Of a stretch of DNA of 64,000 nucleotides, positions 51,828 through 59,108 are shown in pieces. The translations under genes and the position numbers were made by a program. The stretch's first letter is position 1. Each line of letters begins with the position of its first letter. The DNA comes from a virus. The stretch is from positions 186,001 to 250,000 of the IMG/VR virus record IMGVR_UViG_3300017917_001996; one strand, 5' to 3'. The notes beneath the pieces were generated by a model, which saw nothing but the letters and a program-made list of their open reading frames with translations, had not been told where the DNA came from and ran no database searches.

Positions 51828-52357
51828 TTACTCTTAAAGATTTTATGGAAACAGTTGACTATCGTATCACCGAAGGTAGTGACTACTACGGCCTAGGTCA
51901 GTCTGCATATACATTCACATACTGGAATGGTGATCAGGATGGTTGCAGTGTTAGCATAGTGTTTAGCACCGCCGACCAAGCAGTGCTAATTGCAGAAGTT
52001 TGTGACTATTCTGCAGATCGCGCATATCGTCTAATTTGTCCAAGTGTGCAAAATCAAAGAACGGACAAAGAGGCTTGGGATTCTGTTAAATGGACTGATC
52101 TGGAAACTGATCAAGACTGGCTGGAAAAAGCTGGTGCTATTGTTCGTGGCGAAGAGTACGATACTCGTGTAAGCATTCCTCTGGACTTCACAGACGAGGA
52201 ATTGCTCAAGTACATGATCATGGCACACGAACGTGAAATGACGTTTAATCAATTTGTTGAACAAGCATTGCAGAGTGCTATCGACGATTACAAAAATGAT
52301 CCTGATGGGTTCAAGGCTCGGGCTGCTCGTTGGAAAGAAATGAATGACCCTGCCTGA
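51824..52357 (+). CDS. Unknown protein (177 aa) with RHH-like segment
   Basis: ATG at 51824 overlaps the preceding stop. Central beta domain, then TDEELLKYMIMAHEREMTFNQ and FVEQALQSAID resembling a ribbon-helix-helix repeat. The N-terminal RITEG looks like a protease site but lies in an early-type operon, so no head role is assumed. Confidence 0.6.
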   Translation: MITLKDFMETVDYRITEGSDYYGLGQSAYTFTYWNGDQDGCSVSIVFSTADQAVLIAEVCDYSADRAYRLICPSVQNQRTDKEAWDSVKWTDLETDQDWLEKAGAIVRGEEYDTRVSIPLDFTDEELLKYMIMAHEREMTFNQFVEQALQSAIDDYKNDPDGFKARAARWKEMNDPA

Positions 52358-52598
52358 CGAAAGGTATCGAGCTGTCTTGTGGGCCGGACGTTTTCTTCGA
52401 GATGTGGCCTACAATACAAAACAGTATCCTCGTGTACCTGAGACTGTCAGAAAAGAAGCATCTAGCATTTTACGTCATTTTCCATTGGAATACGAAATGA
52501 AGTGTGCCGCAGAGGCTGCACCGGAAGTATTCCAAGAACGTATGGATCCATTGCATCGATTATTGGTACAGCACCAACAAGAAACCGAACAAAAATGA
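52344..52598 (+). CDS. BPSL0761-family-like protein
   Basis: 84 residues. MTLPDERYRAVLWAGRFLRDV ... RVPETVRKEASSILRHFPLEYE fits a small family widespread in Betaproteobacteria and related hosts. Function unknown, but it hints at a betaproteobacterial gene pool. Overlaps both neighbours. Confidence 0.65.
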   Translation: MTLPDERYRAVLWAGRFLRDVAYNTKQYPRVPETVRKEASSILRHFPLEYEMKCAAEAAPEVFQERMDPLHRLLVQHQQETEQK

Positions 52599-52906
52599 CC
52601 ACATACATTGCTTACTTTGATAGTCTTGGGTTTGAGTTTATATTCGACTTGACTAACTATGAGCACGAGCAGTTGCTAGGTATACTTGGCGACAAGCCAA
52701 TAAGTAATCGTATTCCGCAATACGCTATCCTTCGTGCCAAGTCAAACCCACAAAGATTTCCTGAAATCTGGGCGTTTGATTCTGATGTAGACCAAAACAC
52801 TTTAGATGAGTTAGCAAGGGAATCGCCGCAGATGCTAGCCGACTTAATTAGGAAACACGGCGAGCCAATATATCAAACTCCAAAACAAAAGTCAGTTATA
52901 GTTTAA
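52595..52906 (+). CDS. Unknown protein (103 aa)
   Basis: ATG 52595 overlaps the preceding TGA. Sequence YFDSLGFEFIFDLTNYE, then AILRAKSNPQRFPEIWAFDSD. No motif. Last gene of the unit, followed by a terminator. Confidence 0.65.
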   Translation: MTTYIAYFDSLGFEFIFDLTNYEHEQLLGILGDKPISNRIPQYAILRAKSNPQRFPEIWAFDSDVDQNTLDELARESPQMLADLIRKHGEPIYQTPKQKSVIV

Positions 52907-52931
52907 TACCCGGAGCCCCGGGTATTTTTTT
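52905..52931 (+). terminator. Terminator whose T run leads into a -35 box
   Basis: Stem AATACCCGG / CCGGGTATT with a four-base loop, then a T tract that ends in TTGACA (52930-52935). Confidence 0.9.
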
Positions 52932-52958
52932 GACATTATCCTAGTAGTATGCTAAACT
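52930..52958 (+). promoter_or_regulatory. sigma70-like promoter, predicted leaderless
   Basis: TTGACA (52930-52935), 17-base spacer, TAAACT (52953-52958). The ATG at 52965 is six bases after the -10 box. Confidence 0.7.
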
Positions 52959-52964
52959 TATAAG

Positions 52965-54092
52965 ATGCAAAAACAGTCTTTTCGTTACCTAGAAGATTAT
53001 ATTGAATACCTTGCTGGATTCCCTATGACTAATAATGTTAGGCCGGGTACAGTGAGCTTGGCTAGATACGACACGCAGATTGTTGCTAGTATTGCAAACC
53101 AAACGTTCAATGGTACCGGCTTCAGTGATCGACAAGCCCTACTAGCTCATAAGTTGGTAGTAAAGTATAAAAGGCAATTTGCCAACAATGGAATTCTAAT
53201 TGGCGAACATGAAGAAGACCCAAAGTTTCGATTACCACTTAGACAAGTTGATCGTTCTAAAATTATTACCCTTAATGATAAAAAAATTGTTGTACGTTTT
53301 CCCTACGACGTTAAAATGATTGATGCTCTACGAGAGTATGGTAAAAAGATTCCCAGCGAGTTGAGATTTAACAAACCCAATCGACAGTGGGAAGCTGACA
53401 TTACTGAACCAAGAGTTCTTTGGGCCTGCGAGTTTGCTGATAAATATGAGTTTGAGATTGATACGGTATTGCTAGAGCTTAGAGAAAAGATCGATCATTG
53501 CCAACAAATAAGGTATGCCATTGAGCTGGATTATGTTGACAATCAGATAGTTATTTCTAATGCTGAGTCTAGTCTATTAGATTATATTAACAGCAACGTT
53601 GGTGGACTTGGCAAAGACAATCTACTAAACTTAATTGACCAAAGTAGCATTTTAGGCTACACGGTTAGTGAAAAGATCATTACACTCTATGACTTCGGCC
53701 AAGTTGACAAAAGGTTAGCACTAAAGAAAGAAAGTCATTTTCCTTGGAATGACGAAGGCAGCTTTGAAAAAATCGTAGACTATGCTGAATGGTCGCAAAG
53801 ATATCCTATATTTGTTTTTGATCCATTGAACGAAAATAAACCTAATAACCCAGTCCTTGAAAAATTAAAAAATCATTTTAAAGACGAGTTAGAAGTAGTC
53901 GGCGCTCGACAAAAACGTATCGATTACCAAAATAAGAAGTGTGTATACTTAACCCACTGGCATTCTAGCTGGCAAATGAAGATTCCTTTGCTGGTTACAC
54001 TAACAGGGCTAATGGTTGGGTTAAAGAAACAACACATACTTCAGCACTCAGAAAAGATTGTATTTTCTTCTGAGATTCTCTATAATCCATAA
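52965..54092 (+). CDS. Conserved protein upstream of UvsW, HARP-like segment
   Basis: 375 residues. IVVRFPYDVKMIDALREYGKK and SELRFNKPNRQWEADITEPRV resemble the HARP domain found beside SNF2-type helicases. No Walker motif is seen. It directly precedes uvsW (one base between stop and next ATG), so it may be a partner that remodels forks. Predicted leaderless. Confidence 0.6.
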   Translation: MQKQSFRYLEDYIEYLAGFPMTNNVRPGTVSLARYDTQIVASIANQTFNGTGFSDRQALLAHKLVVKYKRQFANNGILIGEHEEDPKFRLPLRQVDRSKIITLNDKKIVVRFPYDVKMIDALREYGKKIPSELRFNKPNRQWEADITEPRVLWACEFADKYEFEIDTVLLELREKIDHCQQIRYAIELDYVDNQIVISNAESSLLDYINSNVGGLGKDNLLNLIDQSSILGYTVSEKIITLYDFGQVDKRLALKKESHFPWNDEGSFEKIVDYAEWSQRYPIFVFDPLNENKPNNPVLEKLKNHFKDELEVVGARQKRIDYQNKKCVYLTHWHSSWQMKIPLLVTLTGLMVGLKKQHILQHSEKIVFSSEILYNP

Positions 54093-54093
54093 T

Positions 54094-55587
54094 ATGCCTG
54101 AATGTATACTAGAAATACTTGACGAAGTAAACGTAAAAATTAAAGGGTTGGATTTAGACAGCCGTCGCCAACTAGTCAATCGATATAAATTTGAAATTCC
54201 TGGAGCAAGGTATTTGCCTGCTGTACGTCTAGGTCGTTGGGATGGCAAAGTAAGTTATTTTCAACTCAGTGGCAGTACTTATATTAACCTGTTGCCGGAA
54301 ATTTTACCTTGGTTAGAAGAACGGGGCTACAATGTTGAACTAGAAGATCAACGTGATTATCGCACACAGTTCAGCTTTGAGCAAGTACACGAAAAAAGTT
54401 TTGAGCACATACTGTGGCCCAAAGGACATCCTGCTGAAGGAAAGCCTATCATGCTACGTGACTACCAAGTTGAGGTAGTTAATAAGTTCTTGTCCAATCC
54501 ACAGTGTATACAGGAAATCGCCACTGGTGCTGGTAAGACAATTATGACTGCTGCCTTGAGCAATGCAGTTAGTCCTTATGGCCGTAGCATTGTTATTGTA
54601 CCTAACAAAGACCTAGTTCGCCAAACAGAAAAAGACTACATTAACATGCAACTGGATGTTGGTGTTTACTTTGGCGACCGCAAAGAATACAATAGGCGGC
54701 ACACTATCTGCACTTGGCAAAGTCTTAATGTTATGCTTAAGAATACCAAGAACCACGAAGCAGAAGTTACTATACACGAATTCTTAGAGGATGTAGTGTG
54801 CGTGATCGTTGACGAAGTGCACATGGCCAAGGCTGATGTACTTAAACAACTGCTAACAGGTCCTATGTCTCGAGTGCCGCTACGTTGGGGTCTAACTGGT
54901 ACAATACCCAAAGAGAAATATGAATTTATGAGCTTGTTCTGTAGTATTGGACAAGTCATTGGACGTCTCAGAGCCAGCGAACTGCAAGAGCAAGGTGTGC
55001 TGGCGCAGTGCCATGTTAACATTGTTCAGTTAGTTGAGTATGCAGAATACAGCAACTATCAAAGCGAATTGAAGTACTTGCTGGAAAACGATAAAAGAAT
55101 CGCTTACATCAGTAAGATGATCAGCAGAATCAAGGATTCGGGTAACACATTGATTCTAGTGGACAGGATTGGTGCAGGCAAGGCATTACAAGCTCATCTC
55201 AGCTCGTTGTTTAGTGTATTAAAAGATGCACCCGACGTAGTGTTTATTTCGGGCAGTACCAAGTCTGCTGATCGTCAAGATGAATACGAACAAGTTAGCA
55301 CAGCAAATAACAAGGTTATGATTGCTACCTACGGTGTAGCTGCTGTGGGCATTAACATTCCACGAATTTTCAATCTAGTGCTAATTGAGCCTGGCAAGAG
55401 CTTTGTGCGTGTTATCCAAAGTATCGGGCGTGGCATTCGTAAAGCCGAAGACAAAGACTTTGTACAGATCTGGGACATTACCAGCACCTGCAAGTTTGCC
55501 AAGAGACACCTAACACAGAGAAAGAACTTTTACAAAGAAGCCAACTATCCATTTACCATAGACAAAGTTGACTATCAAAAACAATAA
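54094..55587 (+). CDS. uvsW: UvsW RNA-DNA/branch-migration helicase
   Basis: 497 residues, SF2. N-terminal double-strand-binding domain (YLPAVRLGRWDGKVSYF), motif I ATGAGKT (143-149), motif II DEVH (240-243), motif III TGT (268-270), motif V/VI with VGINIP and QSIGRGIRK. In T4 it unwinds R-loops, switches origin- to recombination-dependent replication and migrates Holliday junctions. ATG at 54094 chosen; 54058 would overlap the previous gene. Confidence 0.92.
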   Translation: MPECILEILDEVNVKIKGLDLDSRRQLVNRYKFEIPGARYLPAVRLGRWDGKVSYFQLSGSTYINLLPEILPWLEERGYNVELEDQRDYRTQFSFEQVHEKSFEHILWPKGHPAEGKPIMLRDYQVEVVNKFLSNPQCIQEIATGAGKTIMTAALSNAVSPYGRSIVIVPNKDLVRQTEKDYINMQLDVGVYFGDRKEYNRRHTICTWQSLNVMLKNTKNHEAEVTIHEFLEDVVCVIVDEVHMAKADVLKQLLTGPMSRVPLRWGLTGTIPKEKYEFMSLFCSIGQVIGRLRASELQEQGVLAQCHVNIVQLVEYAEYSNYQSELKYLLENDKRIAYISKMISRIKDSGNTLILVDRIGAGKALQAHLSSLFSVLKDAPDVVFISGSTKSADRQDEYEQVSTANNKVMIATYGVAAVGINIPRIFNLVLIEPGKSFVRVIQSIGRGIRKAEDKDFVQIWDITSTCKFAKRHLTQRKNFYKEANYPFTIDKVDYQKQ

Positions 55588-55598
55588 AGAAAAACAAT

Positions 55599-56108
55599 AT
55601 GTCAAGAATTTTAAACTTAGATACCAATCGTGCATACGATATGAACGAGATACCCGAAGAGGTTGATGACCTTAGGTTCTGTGTGCTAGATAACAGCGAC
55701 CCGAAGAATCCTGATTACTTTTTTATACCATTAATCTTTTTAGAGAGCTTTAATAGCCCTGCACTGGTACTAAAAATTGGACCTTGGACAGTTAAAATGC
55801 CTGTGGACTGGCAACTGTTAATTGGCGAAAAGGATCTGGGCGATCTAGAAGTAGTACCATTGACCAGTATTAATGATCGCGGCTTTTGTGCATTTTGCTT
55901 TAATCCTATTAGCAGCTTTAGACCTGAATTTCATCCAGTTGAAATTGTAGACATCTATCAAGATGTTAAATGGTATTTTCCTAAACTCAAGCCCGGACAG
56001 ATGTTGGCAGTACCATTGGAGTCAGATACTGATAAACCTATGTGCGTGTATTTTGTCAAAGAGATTAGCCGAATGAGCGAAGTAGTTGATTTTAGCAAGG
56101 CATGGTAA
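55599..56108 (+). CDS. Conserved T4-like protein, unknown (169 aa)
   Basis: Start MSRILNLDTNRAYDMNEIP; contains VLKIGPWTVKMPVDWQLLIG and FCAFCFNPISSFRPEFHP. Similar proteins are, to my recollection, in marine T4-like phages after uvsW. Unknown function; two cysteine pairs are possible zinc ligands. Confidence 0.65.
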   Translation: MSRILNLDTNRAYDMNEIPEEVDDLRFCVLDNSDPKNPDYFFIPLIFLESFNSPALVLKIGPWTVKMPVDWQLLIGEKDLGDLEVVPLTSINDRGFCAFCFNPISSFRPEFHPVEIVDIYQDVKWYFPKLKPGQMLAVPLESDTDKPMCVYFVKEISRMSEVVDFSKAW

Positions 56109-56114
56109 TATAAT
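56086..56114 (+). promoter_or_regulatory. sigma70-like promoter, predicted leaderless
   Basis: TTGATT (56086-56091), 17-base spacer, TATAAT (56109-56114); ATG at 56121. It lies partly inside the end of the upstream gene. Confidence 0.65.
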
Positions 56115-56120
56115 ACAGCT

Positions 56121-56579
56121 ATGAGTGATAAACTAAACATTGCCAACGAAATGCGAGCCTTTGATAACAAGGATCGCGGTTTCTATGATAGCCTAACTGA
56201 AGAAGAACGCAAGAAGTTCAGCACCTACTTAATGCTCAAGTGGGGCGCCAACGTAGAAGGCAGTCCCGAATTGCAAGAATGGTATTTGCGTGTGGTCAAT
56301 GATCGTGTAAATCTTAACTTTTTTGATTTAGGAAGACATCCTAAGTTGCAGTGGCTTCTGTGTACAACGGTGAGCCCTGGGCTAGGAGTAAAACGTCACT
56401 ATTGGATTACTTCCAAGCGTGGTAGTACCAGCAAAGCATATAAGTTTATTGAAAAACAATATCCTCATCTTAAACCCGATGAAATTGAACTGATGTTGCA
56501 GATCAACAGTCCAGATCAAATTAAGAGTTATGCACGAGCATTGGGTTGGGATGATAAACAGATCAAATCTGAGCTATGA
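56121..56579 (+). CDS. Conserved T4-like protein, unknown (152 aa)
   Basis: Contains ERKKFSTYLMLKWGANVEG, LNFFDLGRHPKLQWLLCTTV and YPHLKPDEIELMLQI, phrases I associate with an early-region protein of marine T4-like phages. I could not settle its role (clamp-loader or transcription factor partner considered). The stop overlaps the next ATG. Confidence 0.6.
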   Translation: MSDKLNIANEMRAFDNKDRGFYDSLTEEERKKFSTYLMLKWGANVEGSPELQEWYLRVVNDRVNLNFFDLGRHPKLQWLLCTTVSPGLGVKRHYWITSKRGSTSKAYKFIEKQYPHLKPDEIELMLQINSPDQIKSYARALGWDDKQIKSEL

Positions 56580-57280
56580 TTGTGGCAGAACCTGTAGTCA
56601 AATATACTTGTAAATTTTGTGGGAAGAGTTTTTCAAAAGAAACTACACTGATCTCTCACGTCTGTGAAAAGAAGCGCAGAGCACAACAAGAAAAAGAAGT
56701 CGGCGTACAGCTAGGTCTGCAAGCCTACTTGATGTTCTATCAAAGTACCCAAGCAGGCACTAAAAATAAAACGTATCAAGACTTTGCGGAAAGTCCATAC
56801 TATACTGCATTTGTAAAGTTTGGGCGCTATTGTGTGTCTATTAAGTGTATTAACTTTGCATCATTTACTCGCTGGCTACTACAGAACAACAAAAAGTTAG
56901 ACTACTGGTGTTCAGATAAGTTGTATGAAGAATGGATGGCAGAATACTTAAAGCGAGAGCCTGCACAAGATGCACTGGAACGAGCCATCAAGGAGATAAC
57001 CGAGTATGCAGAAGATCATCCAGAGCTTAAAAACGGCTTTCGGGATTACTTTAGGTATGCTAATAGTAATCGAATTTGTCATCATATCTGTAGCGGCAGG
57101 ATTAGTCCTTGGGTGGTGTTTAACTGCGCTAGTGGGGTAGAGTTTGTTGAGCGATTACCAGCAAATCAAGTTAACCTACTGTTACCGTGGATTGACCCAA
57201 CATACTGGAACGGGTTTTTTAAAGATAATCCCAACGATGTTCAATGGGCTAGGAGCATCTTAGCAGCAGCAGGATTATAA
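56576..57280 (+). CDS. C2H2 zinc-finger protein conserved in T4-like phages
   Basis: 234 residues. A C2H2/C2HC finger at 11-30 (YTCKFCGKSFSKETTLISHVC) is followed by a helical domain with AYLMFYQ, ESPYYTAFVKFGRY, RISPWVVFNCASGVEF and WIDPTYWNGFF. A DNA-binding regulatory role is inferred. Confidence 0.65.
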   Translation: MIVAEPVVKYTCKFCGKSFSKETTLISHVCEKKRRAQQEKEVGVQLGLQAYLMFYQSTQAGTKNKTYQDFAESPYYTAFVKFGRYCVSIKCINFASFTRWLLQNNKKLDYWCSDKLYEEWMAEYLKREPAQDALERAIKEITEYAEDHPELKNGFRDYFRYANSNRICHHICSGRISPWVVFNCASGVEFVERLPANQVNLLLPWIDPTYWNGFFKDNPNDVQWARSILAAAGL

Positions 57281-57281
57281 T

Positions 57282-57659
57282 ATGTCACAACTTAAAACAT
57301 GTGCCAAGTGCAATGAAACAAAAACGCTGGCTGAATTCTGCAAAGCCAGCGGCGGCAACTACTATAGATCCGAGTGCAGGGCGTGTGAAAAAGCATTAGC
57401 TAAAGTCAGAAAGCAAATTAAAGAATCTGCGCCACCGGTACCAGATAACTATTCCTGCCCTATATGCAATAGAACCGAAGCTGAAGTAAAAGGCCGCGGA
57501 GGTAAGAAGTCAGGTACATGGTGTTGTGATCATGATCATGTAACTAACAAGTTCCGGGGGTGGTTGTGTCATCAATGCAATAGAGCATTGGGCGGAATGA
57601 ATGACAGTGTCGATCGACTAAAAAATTCAATTAAGTATTTGGAAAGTTCAAGGAAATGA
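57282..57659 (+). CDS. 49: Recombination endonuclease VII
   Basis: 125 residues. His-Me finger core: CPIC (59-62), DHDH (83-86), RGWLCHQCN (Cys 96, 99; Asn 100). An additional zinc pair at the N-terminus (CAKC, CRAC). Resolves Holliday junctions and branched DNA before packaging. Overlaps the next gene by four bases. Confidence 0.85.
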   Translation: MSQLKTCAKCNETKTLAEFCKASGGNYYRSECRACEKALAKVRKQIKESAPPVPDNYSCPICNRTEAEVKGRGGKKSGTWCCDHDHVTNKFRGWLCHQCNRALGGMNDSVDRLKNSIKYLESSRK

Positions 57660-58252
57660 AATTCACCAGTGACGTTGATATAGACTTTGCAGATAGACAA
57701 AAAGTCTTAAGTTTAATCCGGCATGTGCCTGCGACTATAGCTGAAGGTACAGATCGTACAGCACACAATACTGGAATTTACGTTACTGACATTCCTGTAG
57801 ACCCATTTACAGGGCGTAGTGCAATAGATTATCGAGAAGCTGAACGTCGTGGTTATATTAAGCTAGACTTTCTTAATGTTGGGTTATATAACCAAGTTAA
57901 AGACGAATCGCATTTGCTAGAACTTATGCACCGCGAGCCACCTTGGCACAGGCTCTACGAGCCGGAGTTTTGTTCACAGTTGATCCACGTGAACAATCAT
58001 TATGATACACTGATTAAAATGCCCGAGGCTGTTAACAGTATTCCTAGGCTAGCTATGTTCTTGGCTATCATCCGCCCTTCTAAGCGACATCTAATAGGTA
58101 AGACTTGGGCAGAAGTTGCTCGGACTATATGGGACAAGCCCACGGATAACAGCTACTACTTTAAAAAGAGCCATAGCGTAGGCTACAGTCATCTAGTAGT
58201 AGTTAATATGAATTTGTTGGATCTAAACGGTCTTACGAATCAAGGTAATTGA
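57656..58252 (+). CDS. Miniature DnaE/PolC-like protein (198 aa)
   Basis: The order of motifs follows the bacterial Pol III alpha palm: SDVDIDF (residues 5-11; cf. PDFDVDF), HNTGIYVT (37-44; cf. KHAGGVVI), IKLDFLNVGL (68-77; cf. VKFDFLGL) and FKKSHSVGYSHL near 175 (cf. FNKSHAAAYAL). The three polymerase Asp positions correspond to D8, D10 and D71. PHP, finger and beta-binding parts are missing; intact DnaE exceeds 1000 residues. It may be a regulator, a primer-end binder or an enzyme of different specificity. Resembles, I believe, an unnamed protein of marine T4-like phages. Confidence 0.65.
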   Translation: MKFTSDVDIDFADRQKVLSLIRHVPATIAEGTDRTAHNTGIYVTDIPVDPFTGRSAIDYREAERRGYIKLDFLNVGLYNQVKDESHLLELMHREPPWHRLYEPEFCSQLIHVNNHYDTLIKMPEAVNSIPRLAMFLAIIRPSKRHLIGKTWAEVARTIWDKPTDNSYYFKKSHSVGYSHLVVVNMNLLDLNGLTNQGN

Positions 58253-58594
58253 CCGACGCTTACTGCGTTTTGATGCTATCTCTTTGAGATTAATCTGAGG
58301 TCCCATGCGGATCTCAACGTCTTTGCTGTTCATAGTTTTAACGCAAAACTTGAATTCAGCCCATTCTTTCTTTAGGAAAACGTTAATAGGAATTATCCTA
58401 TTGCTTTCCCACCACCATTGCTCTCCTAATTCTAGGAAACGCTTCTTCTGTTCAGGGAACTTTATACTACCAAAGTCGTAAATGGTAGTGATTTGCTCAT
58501 CGGAATTTTGTATGATTCCGATGTATTCGTTGCCCCCGTAAACCAAATAGGTTATAAAAGGGTACCGTGCGAGTAAGGGTTCGATTTCTTCCAC
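58223..58594 (-). CDS. Conserved T4-like protein, minus strand (123 aa)
   Basis: Starts MEEIEPLLARYPFITYLVYG, NEYIGIIQNSDE, RFLELGEQWWWESNRIIPIN, ending in a basic tail (KEIASKRSKRRS). I associate this pattern with marine T4-like phages; function unknown. Converges with the preceding gene by 30 bases and diverges from the fibre operon. Confidence 0.7.
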   Translation of the reverse strand: MEEIEPLLARYPFITYLVYGGNEYIGIIQNSDEQITTIYDFGSIKFPEQKKRFLELGEQWWWESNRIIPINVFLKKEWAEFKFCVKTMNSKDVEIRMGPQINLKEIASKRSKRRSITLIRKTV

Positions 58595-58597
58595 TGG

Positions 58598-58605
58598 GCT
58601 AAATA
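58598..58605 (+). promoter_or_regulatory. Late promoter for fibre genes
   Basis: GCTAAATA eight bases before the ATG at 58614; no Shine-Dalgarno site, so the leader is very short. TATAAAAATA overlaps it. Confidence 0.5.
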
Positions 58606-58613
58606 TAAAAATA

Positions 58614-59108
58614 ATGATAACAATCTATTTATATCCAAATATAATTGACGTTCAATTTTGGGACGTAACTCTTTTCAGTGCAAGGAACCAATATATGTAT
58701 GCTAAACCTGTAGTCGTGTACCAAGGAATTGACAATCCTCTGCAGGTTCGCGTCAAGAACCAGGAGCAAACTCCGGTGAACATGACACCGTATTTACTGC
58801 AGGCCGAAATACAAGACCCTGATAGTTTCCTAACAGTAGAATCCTTTGGTATTCAATTTCAAAATGTTACCAAGGGTATAGGAACATTTGTAATCCCAAA
58901 AGATTTAGTAAATGGTTTAGAGCAGCGACGTTACAAGTTAACGTTTAAAGCTATAAACAAATCAAGCAACCAAGAACAGCCAGCATATATTGACCACAAT
59001 TATATGGTTCCGATGGATTTAATAGTGTTACCTGGTTATTATTCGACAATGCCTCCGGATGCCGAGGAAACCGACGACTTCTTAAAAATTGATGGTGGAA
59101 CAATATGA
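58614..59108 (+). CDS. Tail-fibre-associated protein (164 aa), Ig-like
   Basis: Beta-rich protein with the pattern of a BppU N-terminal/Ig-like domain (VVYQGIDNPLQVRVKNQEQTPVNMTPY, AEIQDP). Comes directly before the fibre gene with an ATGA overlap, so it probably attaches fibres to the baseplate. Not assigned to a T4 gene. Confidence 0.6.
   Translation: MITIYLYPNIIDVQFWDVTLFSARNQYMYAKPVVVYQGIDNPLQVRVKNQEQTPVNMTPYLLQAEIQDPDSFLTVESFGIQFQNVTKGIGTFVIPKDLVNGLEQRRYKLTFKAINKSSNQEQPAYIDHNYMVPMDLIVLPGYYSTMPPDAEETDDFLKIDGGTI

Noticed and set aside
51824-51880. Capsid-targeting leader in the 177-residue protein (RITEG)
   Set aside because: Site lies later than usual and the gene belongs to an early-type operon of unknown small proteins.
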